A DNA stretch of 64,000 nt from Mesorhizobium koreense (GCF_031656215.1 NZ_CP134228.1:4173001-4237000); one strand, 5' to 3'; shown: positions 8,703 through 19,192, counted from the stretch's first letter. Notes: a model not told the origin generated them from the sequence alone. Numbers and translations are program-made.

Positions 8703-9274
8703 CGTGCCTCCTCGCCCGGCCAGCCGGCAAGCCGGAAGTCGATCCGGCGCGCCGTCGGCCGCCCCTCTATCTTTGAGGTTATCGGAGGACAAGGCGTTGC
8801 CTTTAGCATCATCAGCGCGAGGGCGGGGTTCAAGACTACCCAGTCGCCGAAGAATCGTTGCGTCTCGTTTGCCTCTTCATCACTGACGGGTTCCTCCGGC
8901 AGCGGAGGAACCAGCAGGTTAATGCCGTAGACTGCGGAGAGGCGATTGAGTTCAGTCCAGGCCTTCAGATCGCCCTGGACGGCTTTCAACGCGATTTTTC
9001 TGGCGGCTGCTTCCCAAAGCGATATTTTTCTCCGCGTACCATCGGGAAACGTCGCATCGACCTTGAAGTCCAATATCTCCTTCAGGATGACCGCATTGCT
9101 CCTTCGGCCCTTGGGGCGGCCCTTTTTACGGGCCGCCTGATTACCCTTTTGGAAGCGCGTCGCAAGCGGCGGATGGCCGTAGCCCACCTGATAGCTACCA
9201 TCGGCCGCCATGTCGTCGCGGCCAAGGCCGTCTCCACCCGGCTCAAGGCCTTCATCGTCCTTTTTGCGGCTCAT
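8699..9274 (-). CDS. DUF5681 protein, likely small terminase subunit role
   Basis: A 191-residue protein with the DUF5681 signature in residues 30-60: GYGHPPLATRFQKGNQAARKKGRPKG. The domain is regularly found beside large terminase genes. After the basic segment comes a helical middle (LWEAAARKIALKAVQGDLKAWTELNRL) and an acidic linker. It overlaps its neighbours by ATGA at both ends, so the three products are probably made in fixed ratio. A DNA-recognition role in packaging is inferred from position, not from a known mechanism. Confidence 0.75.
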   Translation of the reverse strand: MSRKKDDEGLEPGGDGLGRDDMAADGSYQVGYGHPPLATRFQKGNQAARKKGRPKGRRSNAVILKEILDFKVDATFPDGTRRKISLWEAAARKIALKAVQGDLKAWTELNRLSAVYGINLLVPPLPEEPVSDEEANETQRFFGDWVVLNPALALMMLKATPCPPITSKIEGRPTARRIDFRLAGWPGEEAR

Positions 9275-10650
9275 ATGCTTGCCCTCCCAGGAAAGTAGAC
9301 CACGCGCGACGTCGGCGTCCGGCCAGGCCGGACAGTCATTCGTTCCTGAGCTCGCCGCTCCTGCCGTTCTCGAAACGTCTCACCGGTGTCCTCGAAGATC
9401 GCGTCGTCCTGTGCATAGACCTCCCAGCGCCGCACGATGATGTCGACGTAATGCGGGTCGATCTCGATGAGCCGGGCTCGTCGGCCGGTCTTGTGCGCGG
9501 CAATGAGCGTCGAACCGGAGCCGGCGAAGAAATCGAGAACAATGTCGCCGCGAGTCGAGCAGTCGATCAGGGCGTCCGCCAGCATTTCTACAGGCTTCAC
9601 CGTCGGGTGCATTGCAAGGCTTTCCAACCGCCCTTTCCCACCAGTGTTGAGACCGGGATATTTCCAGACATTGGTGCGATACCTGCCCCCTTCGCCCAGC
9701 CCGAAATTGTTCTGATGCGGCGCGTCCCCCTGTCGGAAACAGAAGATCAGCTCGTGCTGCGAGCGGTAGAAGGACCCCTGTCCGCCGACCATCTTGTCCC
9801 AGACGACCAGGTTCTTCAGTCCCAGACCTGCCTGCTCGCCAGCGTCGAGGATCTCGCGCATATGCCGCCAATCCATGAAGTAAAAATGGATGGCGCCGTC
9901 TCGGCAAAATGTGACCGCATTGGCGACGGTGGCGGCAAGGAACGCGGTGAAATCTGAACGCCCCATCTCGCCGACGCCCATCTCGAAGTCGGGGTGCTTT
10001 ATGCGGCCGTTGCCGCCGATCTGCTTGGCGCCAAGGTTGTAGGGGGCGTCGCTGATGACGATCGCCGCTTGCTCTCTTCCCATCAGCGTCCGAAAGGTCT
10101 CAGGATCCCGGCTATCCCCGCAAACGAGCCGATGTGTTCCCATCCTGATGATGTCGCCGCGTCGTGATACGGCAGGGCCCTTGCGCAGCTCCGGCATCGC
10201 CTCATCGCGCGGCGACGGTCCTTTCTCCTCCGGAGCAAGATCCATTTTCAGCTGGTCGATTTCCGCGGCATCAAAACCCGTCAATGGAAGGTCCAGGTCA
10301 ACATCGAGCCGGACGATTTCGTCGAGCATCAACTGCACGCGCTCAATGTCCCAGGTCGAGCCCAAACCCAGCTTGTTGTCGGCAAGGATAAAGGCACGTT
10401 TTTCTGCCTCCGAAAGCCCCTCGACGACGACGCAGTCTGCCTCCACTATTCCTTCGGCCAAGGCTGCTACTCTCCGAAGATGGCCGGCCAGGATGACGCC
10501 GTGTTCATCAACCACTAGCGTGCCGATAAAGCCGAGTTCTCTGATAATTTTCTTCATCCGCCGGACCTGTCGCGGCGGGTGGACGCGCGGATTGTCCGGC
10601 CATTCCTTGAGCCGCCGCAGATCGCGGCGCTCGATACGAGTCGATCGCAT
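9271..10650 (-). CDS. ParB-like nuclease domain plus DNA methyltransferase
   Basis: A 459-residue fusion. Residues 1-130 form a ParB/Srx-like domain (NPRVHPPRQV, GFIGTLVVDEHGVILAGHLR, FILADNKL). Residues 165-440 form an amino-methyltransferase of the N6-adenine/N4-cytosine type. Motif IV reads DAPY (Asp201-Tyr204) instead of the usual DPPY, and motif I is DFFAGSGST near 373. MHPTVKPVEM is the conserved segment preceding motif I. ATG 10650 is supported by GGAG six bases upstream. Genes of this architecture commonly precede terminases in alphaproteobacterial prophages, where they probably modify phage DNA against host restriction. Confidence 0.85.
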   Translation of the reverse strand: MRSTRIERRDLRRLKEWPDNPRVHPPRQVRRMKKIIRELGFIGTLVVDEHGVILAGHLRRVAALAEGIVEADCVVVEGLSEAEKRAFILADNKLGLGSTWDIERVQLMLDEIVRLDVDLDLPLTGFDAAEIDQLKMDLAPEEKGPSPRDEAMPELRKGPAVSRRGDIIRMGTHRLVCGDSRDPETFRTLMGREQAAIVISDAPYNLGAKQIGGNGRIKHPDFEMGVGEMGRSDFTAFLAATVANAVTFCRDGAIHFYFMDWRHMREILDAGEQAGLGLKNLVVWDKMVGGQGSFYRSQHELIFCFRQGDAPHQNNFGLGEGGRYRTNVWKYPGLNTGGKGRLESLAMHPTVKPVEMLADALIDCSTRGDIVLDFFAGSGSTLIAAHKTGRRARLIEIDPHYVDIIVRRWEVYAQDDAIFEDTGETFRERQERRAQERMTVRPGRTPTSRVVYFPGRASI

Positions 10651-11258
10651 GTTCCGCTCCATGAGCTGACTACGCCCGCCGAAACGGGCTTTGAATTTTC
10701 CAGAAAAGAACTGCAGCGAGACTCCCTCTCGAGCTGCAGCATCGATGGGCATCCCGCCCAGGACTGGCCAGCCGCTCCGCCCCATTTCCGGCCTTCCGCC
10801 TCCGTGCACGTCCCGTGTCACTCAGGCAAAAGCAAGCTGGTTGGCGACAAGTTTAAGCGGCCGATATAAGGCTCGGCAAGAGGAAATCATACATTAGATA
10901 TCCCTCATGTAATCTCCAGACGCCAGTGCGGTACGTCGCGTAGTAACTATTCGTTATTGCCAGTTATATTGTGTAAAATTCAACGTTTACGCAGCGCGAT
11001 ATCTGCTCTTTATCGGATGCCGCATTTGACGCGCGAAAGGACAGAATTCCCGCAGCTGAGACCGGCTATTCGCGTTTCTGGCGCTTAGAATTCCCGTATT
11101 TCTGTAAACGGGAATTCGCCTTCTAACATATTCATTAGACTTATCTATCTGGGCGGCAAATTGACCTTCTTGGCCGAAAATGCGCAAAAATTCCCGTTTT
11201 CCCGGAGAAAATCGGCCGGAGACCGGTCCGCTCAGGACTACCAACACAGCCAACTCCG
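10651..11258. other. Leader/boundary region without a gene
   Basis: About 600 bases with no convincing coding frame. It lies between the start of the phage methyltransferase gene and the end of the sugar transferase gene. The part from about 10890 to 11250 is relatively A+T-rich and contains four copies of AATTCCCG in either orientation, two of which form a perfect palindrome. It probably holds the promoter and operator of the packaging operon and the junction between element and chromosome. Confidence 0.5.
11088..11117. promoter_or_regulatory. Perfect 10-base palindrome with extra half-sites
   Basis: GAATTCCCGT at 11088-11097 and ACGGGAATTC at 11108-11117 are exact reverse complements with a 10-base spacer, one helical turn. 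Two more half-sites lie nearby: GAATTCCCG at 11044-11052 and AATTCCCGTTTT beginning at 11189. The arrangement resembles a dimeric repressor operator upstream of the packaging operon. A role as a recombination or origin site is not excluded. Confidence 0.5.
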
Positions 11259-11837
11259 TCAGGTCCGTGCCCTGTCGCCGCGCGCCTCGCCGCTGATGAG
11301 GGTGTTGATCAGTATTTCAAGATCCGTCGGCAACGAGGCGACCGTCAGGTAGCCCGCGTCGATTTCAGCAAGCCGTTCCGGATCAGTCATGTCGATGCCA
11401 CGAAGCTGCGCCAGCCCCGTGATCCCCGGCCGCAGCGCGGCGACATCCCGCCGCCGCCTTGCCTCCACGAGGACCGTCTGCTCCGGCAGGCAGGGTCGCG
11501 GCCCGACGAGGCTCATCTCGCCTTTCAGCACGTTCCACAGTTGAGGAAGTTCATCGAGCTTCGTGTGGCGCAGGAACCGGCCGATGGGTGTGATCCGCGA
11601 GGTCGATACCTCGTGCGTTGGAACCGAGGCCGTACCTACATACATGGTCCGCAATTTGTGACAGCGGAACTCGACGCCGTTTCGACCCACTCGCGTTTGC
11701 GAGAAGACCCCCGGTCCGGGTGATGTCCACCGTATCGCCAGGAGTGCAATCAAGATGACAGGCGACAGAAGGAGCAACCCAAGTGCCGAGATCGCGACAT
11801 CCAGGATACGTTTCGATCTATACGTACCCTGGATCAT
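11259..11837 (-). CDS. Undecaprenyl-phosphate sugar phosphotransferase
   Basis: A 192-residue monotopic sugar transferase of the ExoY/WcaJ/PglC superfamily, which starts surface polysaccharide synthesis by placing a sugar-1-phosphate on undecaprenyl phosphate at the inner membrane. One N-terminal membrane segment (DVAISALGLLLLSPVILIALLAI) is followed by the catalytic core: KLRTM, TKLDELPQLWNVLKGEMSLVGPRP and LRPGITGLAQLRG. The length is that of the minimal catalytic form, without the extra transmembrane domain of WcaJ. It is divergent from ugd, 163 bases away. No glycosyltransferase neighbours are visible, so it may be the edge of a polysaccharide locus cut by the mobile region. Confidence 0.85.
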   Translation of the reverse strand: MIQGTYRSKRILDVAISALGLLLLSPVILIALLAIRWTSPGPGVFSQTRVGRNGVEFRCHKLRTMYVGTASVPTHEVSTSRITPIGRFLRHTKLDELPQLWNVLKGEMSLVGPRPCLPEQTVLVEARRRRDVAALRPGITGLAQLRGIDMTDPERLAEIDAGYLTVASLPTDLEILINTLISGEARGDRART

Positions 11838-12000
11838 TTCGATGGGATTCTCCGCTCGCCGTGACCGGCTAAGCTATAAATGCACATACTGCAATCAAGT
11901 GTGAGACCTTCAGCCTTCGCCCAACCTTTCACCACGGCCCATTCAGTGATAACGAGCCCTTCTCACGAAACAACCCCCCAACAAATTTGGAGACTGACGC

Positions 12001-13305
12001 ATGCGGATTGCCATGATCGGCTCGGGTTATGTCGGCCTCGTCAGCGGCGCTTGCTTTGCGGATTTCGGCCATGAAGTCGTCTGCGTCGATCTGGACGAGA
12101 CGAAGATCGAGAAACTCCGGCAGGGCGTGATCCCGATCTACGAGCCTGGCCTGGATCAACTGGTGGCAGACAATGTGGCCGCAAAGCGGCTCTCCTTCAC
12201 AACCGACCTCGCCGAGGCGGTCGTCGGAGCGGAGGTCGTGTTCATCGCAGTGGGGACGCCGTCGAGACGCGGCGACGGCTACGCCGATCTTTCCTATGTC
12301 TATTCCGCCGCGGCCTCGATCGCGAAGGCCATCAGCGGCTTCACCGTCGTCGTGACCAAATCGACGGTGCCGGTCGGCACCGGCGACGAAGTGGAGCGGA
12401 TCATCCGCGAGACCAACCCAAAGGCCGACGTCGCGGTCGTCTCGAACCCCGAATTCTTGCGTGAAGGCGCGGCGATCGAGGATTTCAAGCGGCCAGACCG
12501 GATCGTTGTCGGCGCTGACGAGGAGCGGGCGCGCGCCGTGATGAGCCGCGTCTACCGGCCGCTCTACCTCAACCAGTCGCCGCTCGTCTTCACCAACCGG
12601 CGCACGGCCGAGACCATCAAATACGCCGCCAACGCCTTCCTTGCGATGAAGATCACCTTCATCAACGAGATGGCGGATTTCTGCGAAAAGGCAGGCGCAG
12701 ACGTCCAGGACGTGGCGCGGGGCATCGGGCTCGATAAGCGCATCGGCTCGAAATTCCTGAACGCCGGTCCCGGCTATGGCGGTTCCTGCTTCCCGAAGGA
12801 TACGATGGCGCTCGTCAAGACGGCGCAGGATCTCGGCACGCCGGTCCGGCTGATTGAGACGGCGGTCGCGGTCAACGACCAGCGCAAGCGGGCGATGGGC
12901 CGCAAGGTCATCACGCTTTGCGGCGGCAATGTGCGCGGCAAGACCATCGCCGTGCTCGGCCTCACCTTCAAGCCCAATACGGACGACATGCGCGAGGCGC
13001 CTTCGATCGCGGTCGTGCAGGCATTGGTCGACGCGGGCGCCCGCGTCCGCGCCTATGACCCGCAGGGCATGAAGGCCGCGGCGCACCTGCTGCCGCCGAT
13101 CGACTATACCGACAGCGCCTACGAGGCGTCGGAGGGAGCCGACTGCATGGTTATCGTTACCGAGTGGAACGAATTCCGCTCGCTCGACTTCAAGCGGCTG
13201 AAAAAGAGCATGAAGACGCCGGCGCTGGTCGATCTGCGCAACATCTACAAGCGCACGGAGATCGAGAGTCAGGGTTTCGCCTATGAAAGCATCGGGCGGC
13301 GATAG
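12001..13305 (+). CDS. ugd: UDP-glucose 6-dehydrogenase
   Basis: A 434-residue enzyme oxidising UDP-glucose to UDP-glucuronate with two NAD+, supplying uronic acid for exopolysaccharide or lipids. The NAD-binding start is MRIAMIGSGYVGLVSG. The substrate loop has KSTVPVGTGD and NPEFLREGAAI. The catalytic cysteine is Cys263 in GYGGSCFPKDT. The C-terminal UDP-binding domain contains LGLTFKPNTDDMREAPS. Length and motif order are typical. TTTGGAG eight bases upstream supports the start. It is divergent from the sugar transferase, which fits a shared role in surface polysaccharide. Confidence 0.95.
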   Translation: MRIAMIGSGYVGLVSGACFADFGHEVVCVDLDETKIEKLRQGVIPIYEPGLDQLVADNVAAKRLSFTTDLAEAVVGAEVVFIAVGTPSRRGDGYADLSYVYSAAASIAKAISGFTVVVTKSTVPVGTGDEVERIIRETNPKADVAVVSNPEFLREGAAIEDFKRPDRIVVGADEERARAVMSRVYRPLYLNQSPLVFTNRRTAETIKYAANAFLAMKITFINEMADFCEKAGADVQDVARGIGLDKRIGSKFLNAGPGYGGSCFPKDTMALVKTAQDLGTPVRLIETAVAVNDQRKRAMGRKVITLCGGNVRGKTIAVLGLTFKPNTDDMREAPSIAVVQALVDAGARVRAYDPQGMKAAAHLLPPIDYTDSAYEASEGADCMVIVTEWNEFRSLDFKRLKKSMKTPALVDLRNIYKRTEIESQGFAYESIGRR

Positions 13306-13318
13306 GTGCGGAACGTAG

Positions 13319-14224
13319 ATGGCGCTGGAATTCGATATGAGTTTTGAGCCGGCCTATGGCGAGGCCGTCGCTGTAGCGCCCGATATATTGCGGCTCACAG
13401 TGAACAATCCGAGCCCGTTCACCTTCCACGGCACGAACAGCTACATCGTCGGCCGCGATACGCTTGCCGTGATCGACCCTGGCCCAGAAGACGAGGCGCA
13501 TTTCCAGGCACTCCTCAAGGCGATCGCCGGACGGCCGGTCAGCCACATCTTCGTCAGCCATACCCACCGGGACCACTCGCCGCTGACGGCGCGGCTGAAG
13601 GAGGCGACCCGGGCCACGGTGGTCGCGGAAGGTCCGCACCGCCCTGCCCGGCCTTTGCGCATCGGCGAAACCAATCCGCTCGACGCCAGCGCCGATACCG
13701 ACTTCCGGCCCGACCGGAAACTCGCGGACGGCGAAGTCGTCTCCGGCGACGGCTGGGCCATCGGCGGCGTTTTCACGCCCGGTCACACGGCAAACCACAT
13801 GGCGTTTTCTCTTGAAGGCACCGGCATCCTGTTTTCGGCCGACCACGTCATGGCATGGTCTACCTCGATCGTCGCTCCGCCGGATGGCGCCATGTCGGAC
13901 TATATGGCCTCGCTCGACCGGCTGCTCGACCGTGACGATCGGCTTTATCTTCCGGGGCATGGTGGACCGGTCGCCAAACCGGCCCAGTTCGTGCGCGGTC
14001 TGAAGGGCCATCGCAAGATGCGTGAACGCGCCATTGTCGAACGGCTGCAGGCAGGCGACCGCACCATTCCGGAAATGGTGAAGACGATCTACCGCAGCAC
14101 CGATCCGCGCCTGCACGGCGCGGCCGGGCTCTCGGTCCTGGCGCATCTCGAGGATCTGGTGGGGCGCGGGGAGGTGGCAACCGAGGGCGAAGTCGCCATC
14201 GATTCGATCTACCGATTGGCTTGA
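13319..14224 (+). CDS. MBL-fold metallo-hydrolase
   Basis: A 301-residue metallo-beta-lactamase-fold hydrolase. The di-metal motif is HTHRDH at residues 81-86, with GHTANHMAF providing the next histidine and SADHVM the bridging Asp. FHGTNSYIVG and PGHGGP are the other conserved loops. The layout is like the LACTB2/beta-lactamase-like group, with a C-terminal winged-helix segment (GAAGLSVLAHLEDLVGRGEV). The substrate is unknown. It starts 13 bases after ugd and is probably cotranscribed. Its last 16 bases overlap the convergent DUF1499 gene. Confidence 0.85.
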   Translation: MALEFDMSFEPAYGEAVAVAPDILRLTVNNPSPFTFHGTNSYIVGRDTLAVIDPGPEDEAHFQALLKAIAGRPVSHIFVSHTHRDHSPLTARLKEATRATVVAEGPHRPARPLRIGETNPLDASADTDFRPDRKLADGEVVSGDGWAIGGVFTPGHTANHMAFSLEGTGILFSADHVMAWSTSIVAPPDGAMSDYMASLDRLLDRDDRLYLPGHGGPVAKPAQFVRGLKGHRKMRERAIVERLQAGDRTIPEMVKTIYRSTDPRLHGAAGLSVLAHLEDLVGRGEVATEGEVAIDSIYRLA

Positions 14225-14988
14225 CCAGCCATCTCGATATCGAGCGCACCGAGGAAGCCGGAAATGCTGGCGGCATTGTAGCCGAAATCGCCCTCGCCGT
14301 AGCGTGAGGCCGAGCGCATGTCGACATAGGTCGATTCGCCTTCGTCAGTGAGGCGGATCGCCACGTCGGAAGGAAAACCGAGCAGGAAAGTCCTCGTCAC
14401 GGCCTCAAGCGTATACTCTCTCTCCCCGTCGACAAGTGGCGGGTGGTAGACGATTTTCCACCCCTTGCCGGCGATCACCTGATCCACCGCGCTCAATACA
14501 TCATCAGGCGACGCGTTATAGCGACGACCGGTGATTTCGGGATAGGCGGCGACCTGACGGGCCGCCGCCTCGCTACCGATCGGCCGCACCGGATTCATGT
14601 GGTCATGCCTCGCCTTTGCCGCCACGGCAAACACCGGTGGGCTTACGAGGTCCGTCGAAATGTCGTTCAAACGGGGATAAAAGAAGACCCTGATCCCTGT
14701 GACGGCGAACGGCGCCAGTACCAGCAGGGAGACCAGAACGGCAACAACTACCGCGCCACCGCCGCGATCGCCTCTCACCCACACCCGGCGAAAGCTCACC
14801 GCCACGAGCAGAAGGGCCGCGACGGTAAGAGCCGCGACCAGCAGCAATATCCAGAGGAAATCGAAAGTGTCGATGAACTGCTGGCGATGGCCGAGCGCAG
14901 ACACGACAAAAAGCACTAGAGAAAACAAGGCGATCCGGCGCGACCATAAAGCCGCGCCGGATGTTTTCGGTTCAAAGCGTACTATCAC
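14209..14988 (-). CDS. DUF1499 family membrane protein
   Basis: A 259-residue protein with three predicted N-terminal membrane segments (LFSLVLFVVSALG, FLWILLLVAALTVAALLLV, AVVVAVLVSLLVLAPFAV) and a C-terminal DUF1499 domain from about residue 120. Domain landmarks are the Pro/Tyr-rich YPEITGRRYN, GWKIVYHPP and the ending SASRYGEGDFGYNAA. The function is unknown; the domain probably faces the periplasm. The reading frame opens with GTG at 14988 and no clear Shine-Dalgarno sequence is seen. It converges on and slightly overlaps the MBL-fold gene. Confidence 0.8.
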   Translation of the reverse strand: MIVRFEPKTSGAALWSRRIALFSLVLFVVSALGHRQQFIDTFDFLWILLLVAALTVAALLLVAVSFRRVWVRGDRGGGAVVVAVLVSLLVLAPFAVTGIRVFFYPRLNDISTDLVSPPVFAVAAKARHDHMNPVRPIGSEAAARQVAAYPEITGRRYNASPDDVLSAVDQVIAGKGWKIVYHPPLVDGEREYTLEAVTRTFLLGFPSDVAIRLTDEGESTYVDMRSASRYGEGDFGYNAASISGFLGALDIEMAGQANR

Positions 14989-15018
14989 CCGGTAAACCAG
15001 GGTCTCTGGAGTTTCAAC

Positions 15019-16659
<1,641 letters not shown>

Positions 16660-16843
16660 ATTGTTCCTCCCGAAACCGATCTTGACCCATTGTGTCGCGA
16701 ACGGATCGAAAGTCCAGCGTTTCAACATATTTGACCATTGGCGTTTCGTCTCAGCCAAGCGTTCCCGTTGCCACAATTGAGCCATTCTCGCCGTTAAGGT
16801 CTGTTAATGGGTGGCGTGGGCGAGTGAGCGATATGAGGCTCCG

Positions 16844-17248
16844 ATGGACGCGTCGAACGTAGTGGCGGACGAAGCACCCCGCGAAACACCCGCTGTATCA
16901 GCAAATAACGATGGGCAGGTTGCCGAGAAGCCGGACACGATGGGCTTCGAACTTGCGCTGCAATTGCAGGACCTGCAATCCTCCGGTTTCGAGGCGGCGG
17001 TGACGGCGGCGGTCGACAGCGTCGGCGGCGAAGTGCTCTTCGACATGCCACTGCCGGCGGAGACGGACTGCCAGCGCGTGGCGGCGGTATCGGTCGGTTC
17101 CGGCGAGGAGCGGGCGCTGGTGCTGGTGATGCTGCCGAAGGACGGCGAGGCACTGCGCGTCGAGACGGTCGAGGAAAGCAGCCATCCGGTCGCCGGCATC
17201 GTCGCCGCCTATGTCGGACTGATGGACCATCTGGCGGTCGCGGCCTGA
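16844..17248 (+). CDS. Hypothetical acidic protein
   Basis: A 134-residue, strongly acidic protein with no recognised family. After an unstructured, Ala/Pro-rich 40 residues comes a compact segment (MGFELALQLQDLQSSGFEAAVTAAVDSVGGEVLFDMPLP) and a beta-rich part (RVAAVSVGSGEERALVLVMLP). It is divergent from the acyl-CoA ligase. ATG 16844 has TGAGG six bases upstream. Opposite-strand frames of similar length exist here, but only this one has plausible hydrophobic patterning, so confidence is moderate. Confidence 0.5.
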   Translation: MDASNVVADEAPRETPAVSANNDGQVAEKPDTMGFELALQLQDLQSSGFEAAVTAAVDSVGGEVLFDMPLPAETDCQRVAAVSVGSGEERALVLVMLPKDGEALRVETVEESSHPVAGIVAAYVGLMDHLAVAA

Positions 17249-17346
17249 TCGGACCAAGCGAGGCCTGCGTCTTGCACCAGCGGCATCGTGACCCTTAACG
17301 CTTGTCGCCGGAGCCGCTACAGTCACGCCTTCCCTCGGAGGCGATC

Positions 17347-18741
17347 ATGGCTGAAACGCGACCCCTTACCAATCTGCAGACCCGCGACATCGAAGCGGTG
17401 CTGCATCCCTATACAGCACTTCACAAGCTGAAGACGACGGGCACGCTCGTCATCGAGCGCGGTGAAGGCATCTACGTCTACGACACGCACGGCAAGGCCT
17501 ATATCGAGGGCATGTCGGGCCTGTGGTGCGCGGGGCTCGGCTTCGGCGACAAGGAATTGATCGACGCGGCGGCGAAGCAGCTCAAGGAGCTTCCCTATTA
17601 CCATATCTTCGGCGCCAAGGGCATCGAGCCGGCGATCGAGCTTGCCGAGAAGCTGAAGGAGATCGCGCCGGTGCCGATCTCGAAAGTGTTCTTCACCTCG
17701 TCGGGCTCGGAAGCCAACGACACGCAGGTGAAACTCGCCTGGTATCTCAACAACGCGCTCGGCCGACCCAACAAGAAGAAGATCATTTCGCGCCAGAAGG
17801 CCTATCACGGCGTCACCATCATGTCGGCATCGCTGACCGGCCTTCAGGCCAACCATGCAGCCTTCGACCTGCCGGTCGATCGCGTGCTACACACCGACTG
17901 CCCGCATTATTACCGTTTCGGCCGGGCCGGCGAGAGCGAGGCCGAGTTCACGGCGCGCATCGTGCAATCGCTGCGCGACCTGATCGAGCGCGAAGGCCCG
18001 GACACGATCGCGGCGATGATCGCCGAGCCGGTGATGGGCGCCGGCGGCGTCATCGTGCCGCCCAAGGGCTATTACCCGGCGATCAAGGAAGTACTCGACG
18101 AGTACGACATCTTCCTGATCGACGACGAAGTCATCAACGGCTTCGGCCGCACCGGAAACTGGTGGGGCAGCCAGACGCTCGGCATGACGCCGAAGACGAT
18201 TTCCGCTGCCAAGCAGATGACGTCCGCCTATGCGCCGCTCGGCGCGGTGATGGTGCCGCAAGACATCTATGACGCCTATGTCGACCAGACTTCCAAGATC
18301 GGCACGTTCGGCCACGGCTTCACCTATGGCGGGCATCCGCTCGGCTGCGCACTCGGCGTCAAGGCGATCGAAATCTATCAGAAGCGTGACATCATCGGTC
18401 ATGTCCGCTCGCTCGCGCCGGTTTTCGAGAAGCGGATGAGAAGGCTCGGCGAACACCCGCTTGTCGGCGAGGCGCGCTATTGCGGGCTGGTGGGCGGCGT
18501 CGAACTCGTGGCCGACAAGAAGACGAAGCGCTCCTTCGACCCGACACAGGGCGTCGGCGCACAGATGGCGAAATTCGCCGAAGGCCACGGCGCCATCCTG
18601 CGCGCCATGGGCGACACGATCGGCTTCTGCCCGCCGATGATCATCACCGAGGCGGAGTTGAACGAATTGTTCGACCGTACGGAAAAAGCGCTCGACGACG
18701 CGGAAGCCTGGGTCGGCAAGGAGGAACTTCGCGCGGCCTGA
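17347..18741 (+). CDS. Class III PLP-dependent aminotransferase
   Basis: A 464-residue omega-type aminotransferase. It shows TSSGSEANDTQVKLAW around the phosphate site, AYHGVT, AEPVMGAGGVIVPP, the cofactor Asp in LIDDEVINGFGRTG, and the Schiff-base Lys289 in SAAKQMTSAYAPLGA. The subgroup is usually annotated as aspartate aminotransferase family or putrescine/beta-alanine:pyruvate transaminase. It probably moves an amino group from a diamine or beta-amino acid to pyruvate; the exact donor is not determined. GGAGG five bases before ATG 17347 sets the start. A strong hairpin follows before the DUF427 gene. Confidence 0.9.
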   Translation: MAETRPLTNLQTRDIEAVLHPYTALHKLKTTGTLVIERGEGIYVYDTHGKAYIEGMSGLWCAGLGFGDKELIDAAAKQLKELPYYHIFGAKGIEPAIELAEKLKEIAPVPISKVFFTSSGSEANDTQVKLAWYLNNALGRPNKKKIISRQKAYHGVTIMSASLTGLQANHAAFDLPVDRVLHTDCPHYYRFGRAGESEAEFTARIVQSLRDLIEREGPDTIAAMIAEPVMGAGGVIVPPKGYYPAIKEVLDEYDIFLIDDEVINGFGRTGNWWGSQTLGMTPKTISAAKQMTSAYAPLGAVMVPQDIYDAYVDQTSKIGTFGHGFTYGGHPLGCALGVKAIEIYQKRDIIGHVRSLAPVFEKRMRRLGEHPLVGEARYCGLVGGVELVADKKTKRSFDPTQGVGAQMAKFAEGHGAILRAMGDTIGFCPPMIITEAELNELFDRTEKALDDAEAWVGKEELRAA

Positions 18742-18751
18742 GGCTGGAATG

Positions 18752-18783
18752 CCTTGATCCCGAACCTATCTTCGGGATCAAGG
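18752..18783 (+). promoter_or_regulatory. 13-bp hairpin covering the DUF427 ribosome binding site
   Basis: CCTTGATCCCGAA (18752-18764) and TTCGGGATCAAGG (18771-18783) are exact reverse complements around a six-base loop. The 3' arm contains most of AAGGAG (18780-18785), the ribosome binding site of the gene starting at 18794. There is no T-run, so a Rho-independent terminator is unlikely. Folding of the mRNA would hide the ribosome binding site, which suggests translational control or differential expression within the aminotransferase-DUF427 transcript. Confidence 0.65.
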
Positions 18784-18793
18784 AGACGCCATC

Positions 18794-19192
18794 ATGCCGA
18801 ATCTCGAAGTGAACCCCTCCCCCGGCTTTCGCGACCATCCGGAGCACACGATCACCGTCGAGCCCTTCGATGGCGTGGTGAACGTGAAATTCCACGACGT
18901 CATCATCGCCTCGACCGACCACGCCAAGCTCTTGCGGGAAGCAAACTACAAGCCGGTCCTCTACATCCCCTTCGAGGACATCTATTTCGTCCATCTGGAG
19001 AAGACGGCAACCTCCACGCATTGCCCCTTCAAAGGCGACGCCAGCTACTGGCGGGTGAAGGGGCAAGACCAGGCGGCGAACGACGTGATGTGGGCTTATC
19101 AGCATCCCTATGACGAGATGCTGGAGATCAAGGATCACGGCGCCTTCTATCCGGACCGGGTCGTGATCGACGCGGGGGCCAGGACCCCATAG
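18794..19192 (+). CDS. DUF427 family protein
   Basis: A 132-residue protein of the DUF427 family, small beta-rich cytosolic proteins of unknown activity. Recognisable segments are HTITVEPFDGVVNVKFHDVIIASTDHAKLLREANY, VLYIPFEDI and the histidine/cysteine stretch THCPFKGDASYW, followed by WAYQHPYDEMLEIKDHGAFYPDRV. It lies 52 bases after the aminotransferase stop, and its Shine-Dalgarno sequence is inside a long hairpin. Whether it works with the aminotransferase is unknown. Confidence 0.85.
   Translation: MPNLEVNPSPGFRDHPEHTITVEPFDGVVNVKFHDVIIASTDHAKLLREANYKPVLYIPFEDIYFVHLEKTATSTHCPFKGDASYWRVKGQDQAANDVMWAYQHPYDEMLEIKDHGAFYPDRVVIDAGARTP

Noticed and set aside
7284-10650. Gene transfer agent cluster
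   Set aside because: Gene transfer agents of this class carry portal, protease, capsid and tail genes in a fixed order; none is present here.
11929-13086. A 385-codon frame antisense to ugd
   Set aside because: It mirrors the coding frame of an intact, well-conserved dehydrogenase; the translation is low-complexity and typical of GC-rich shadow frames.
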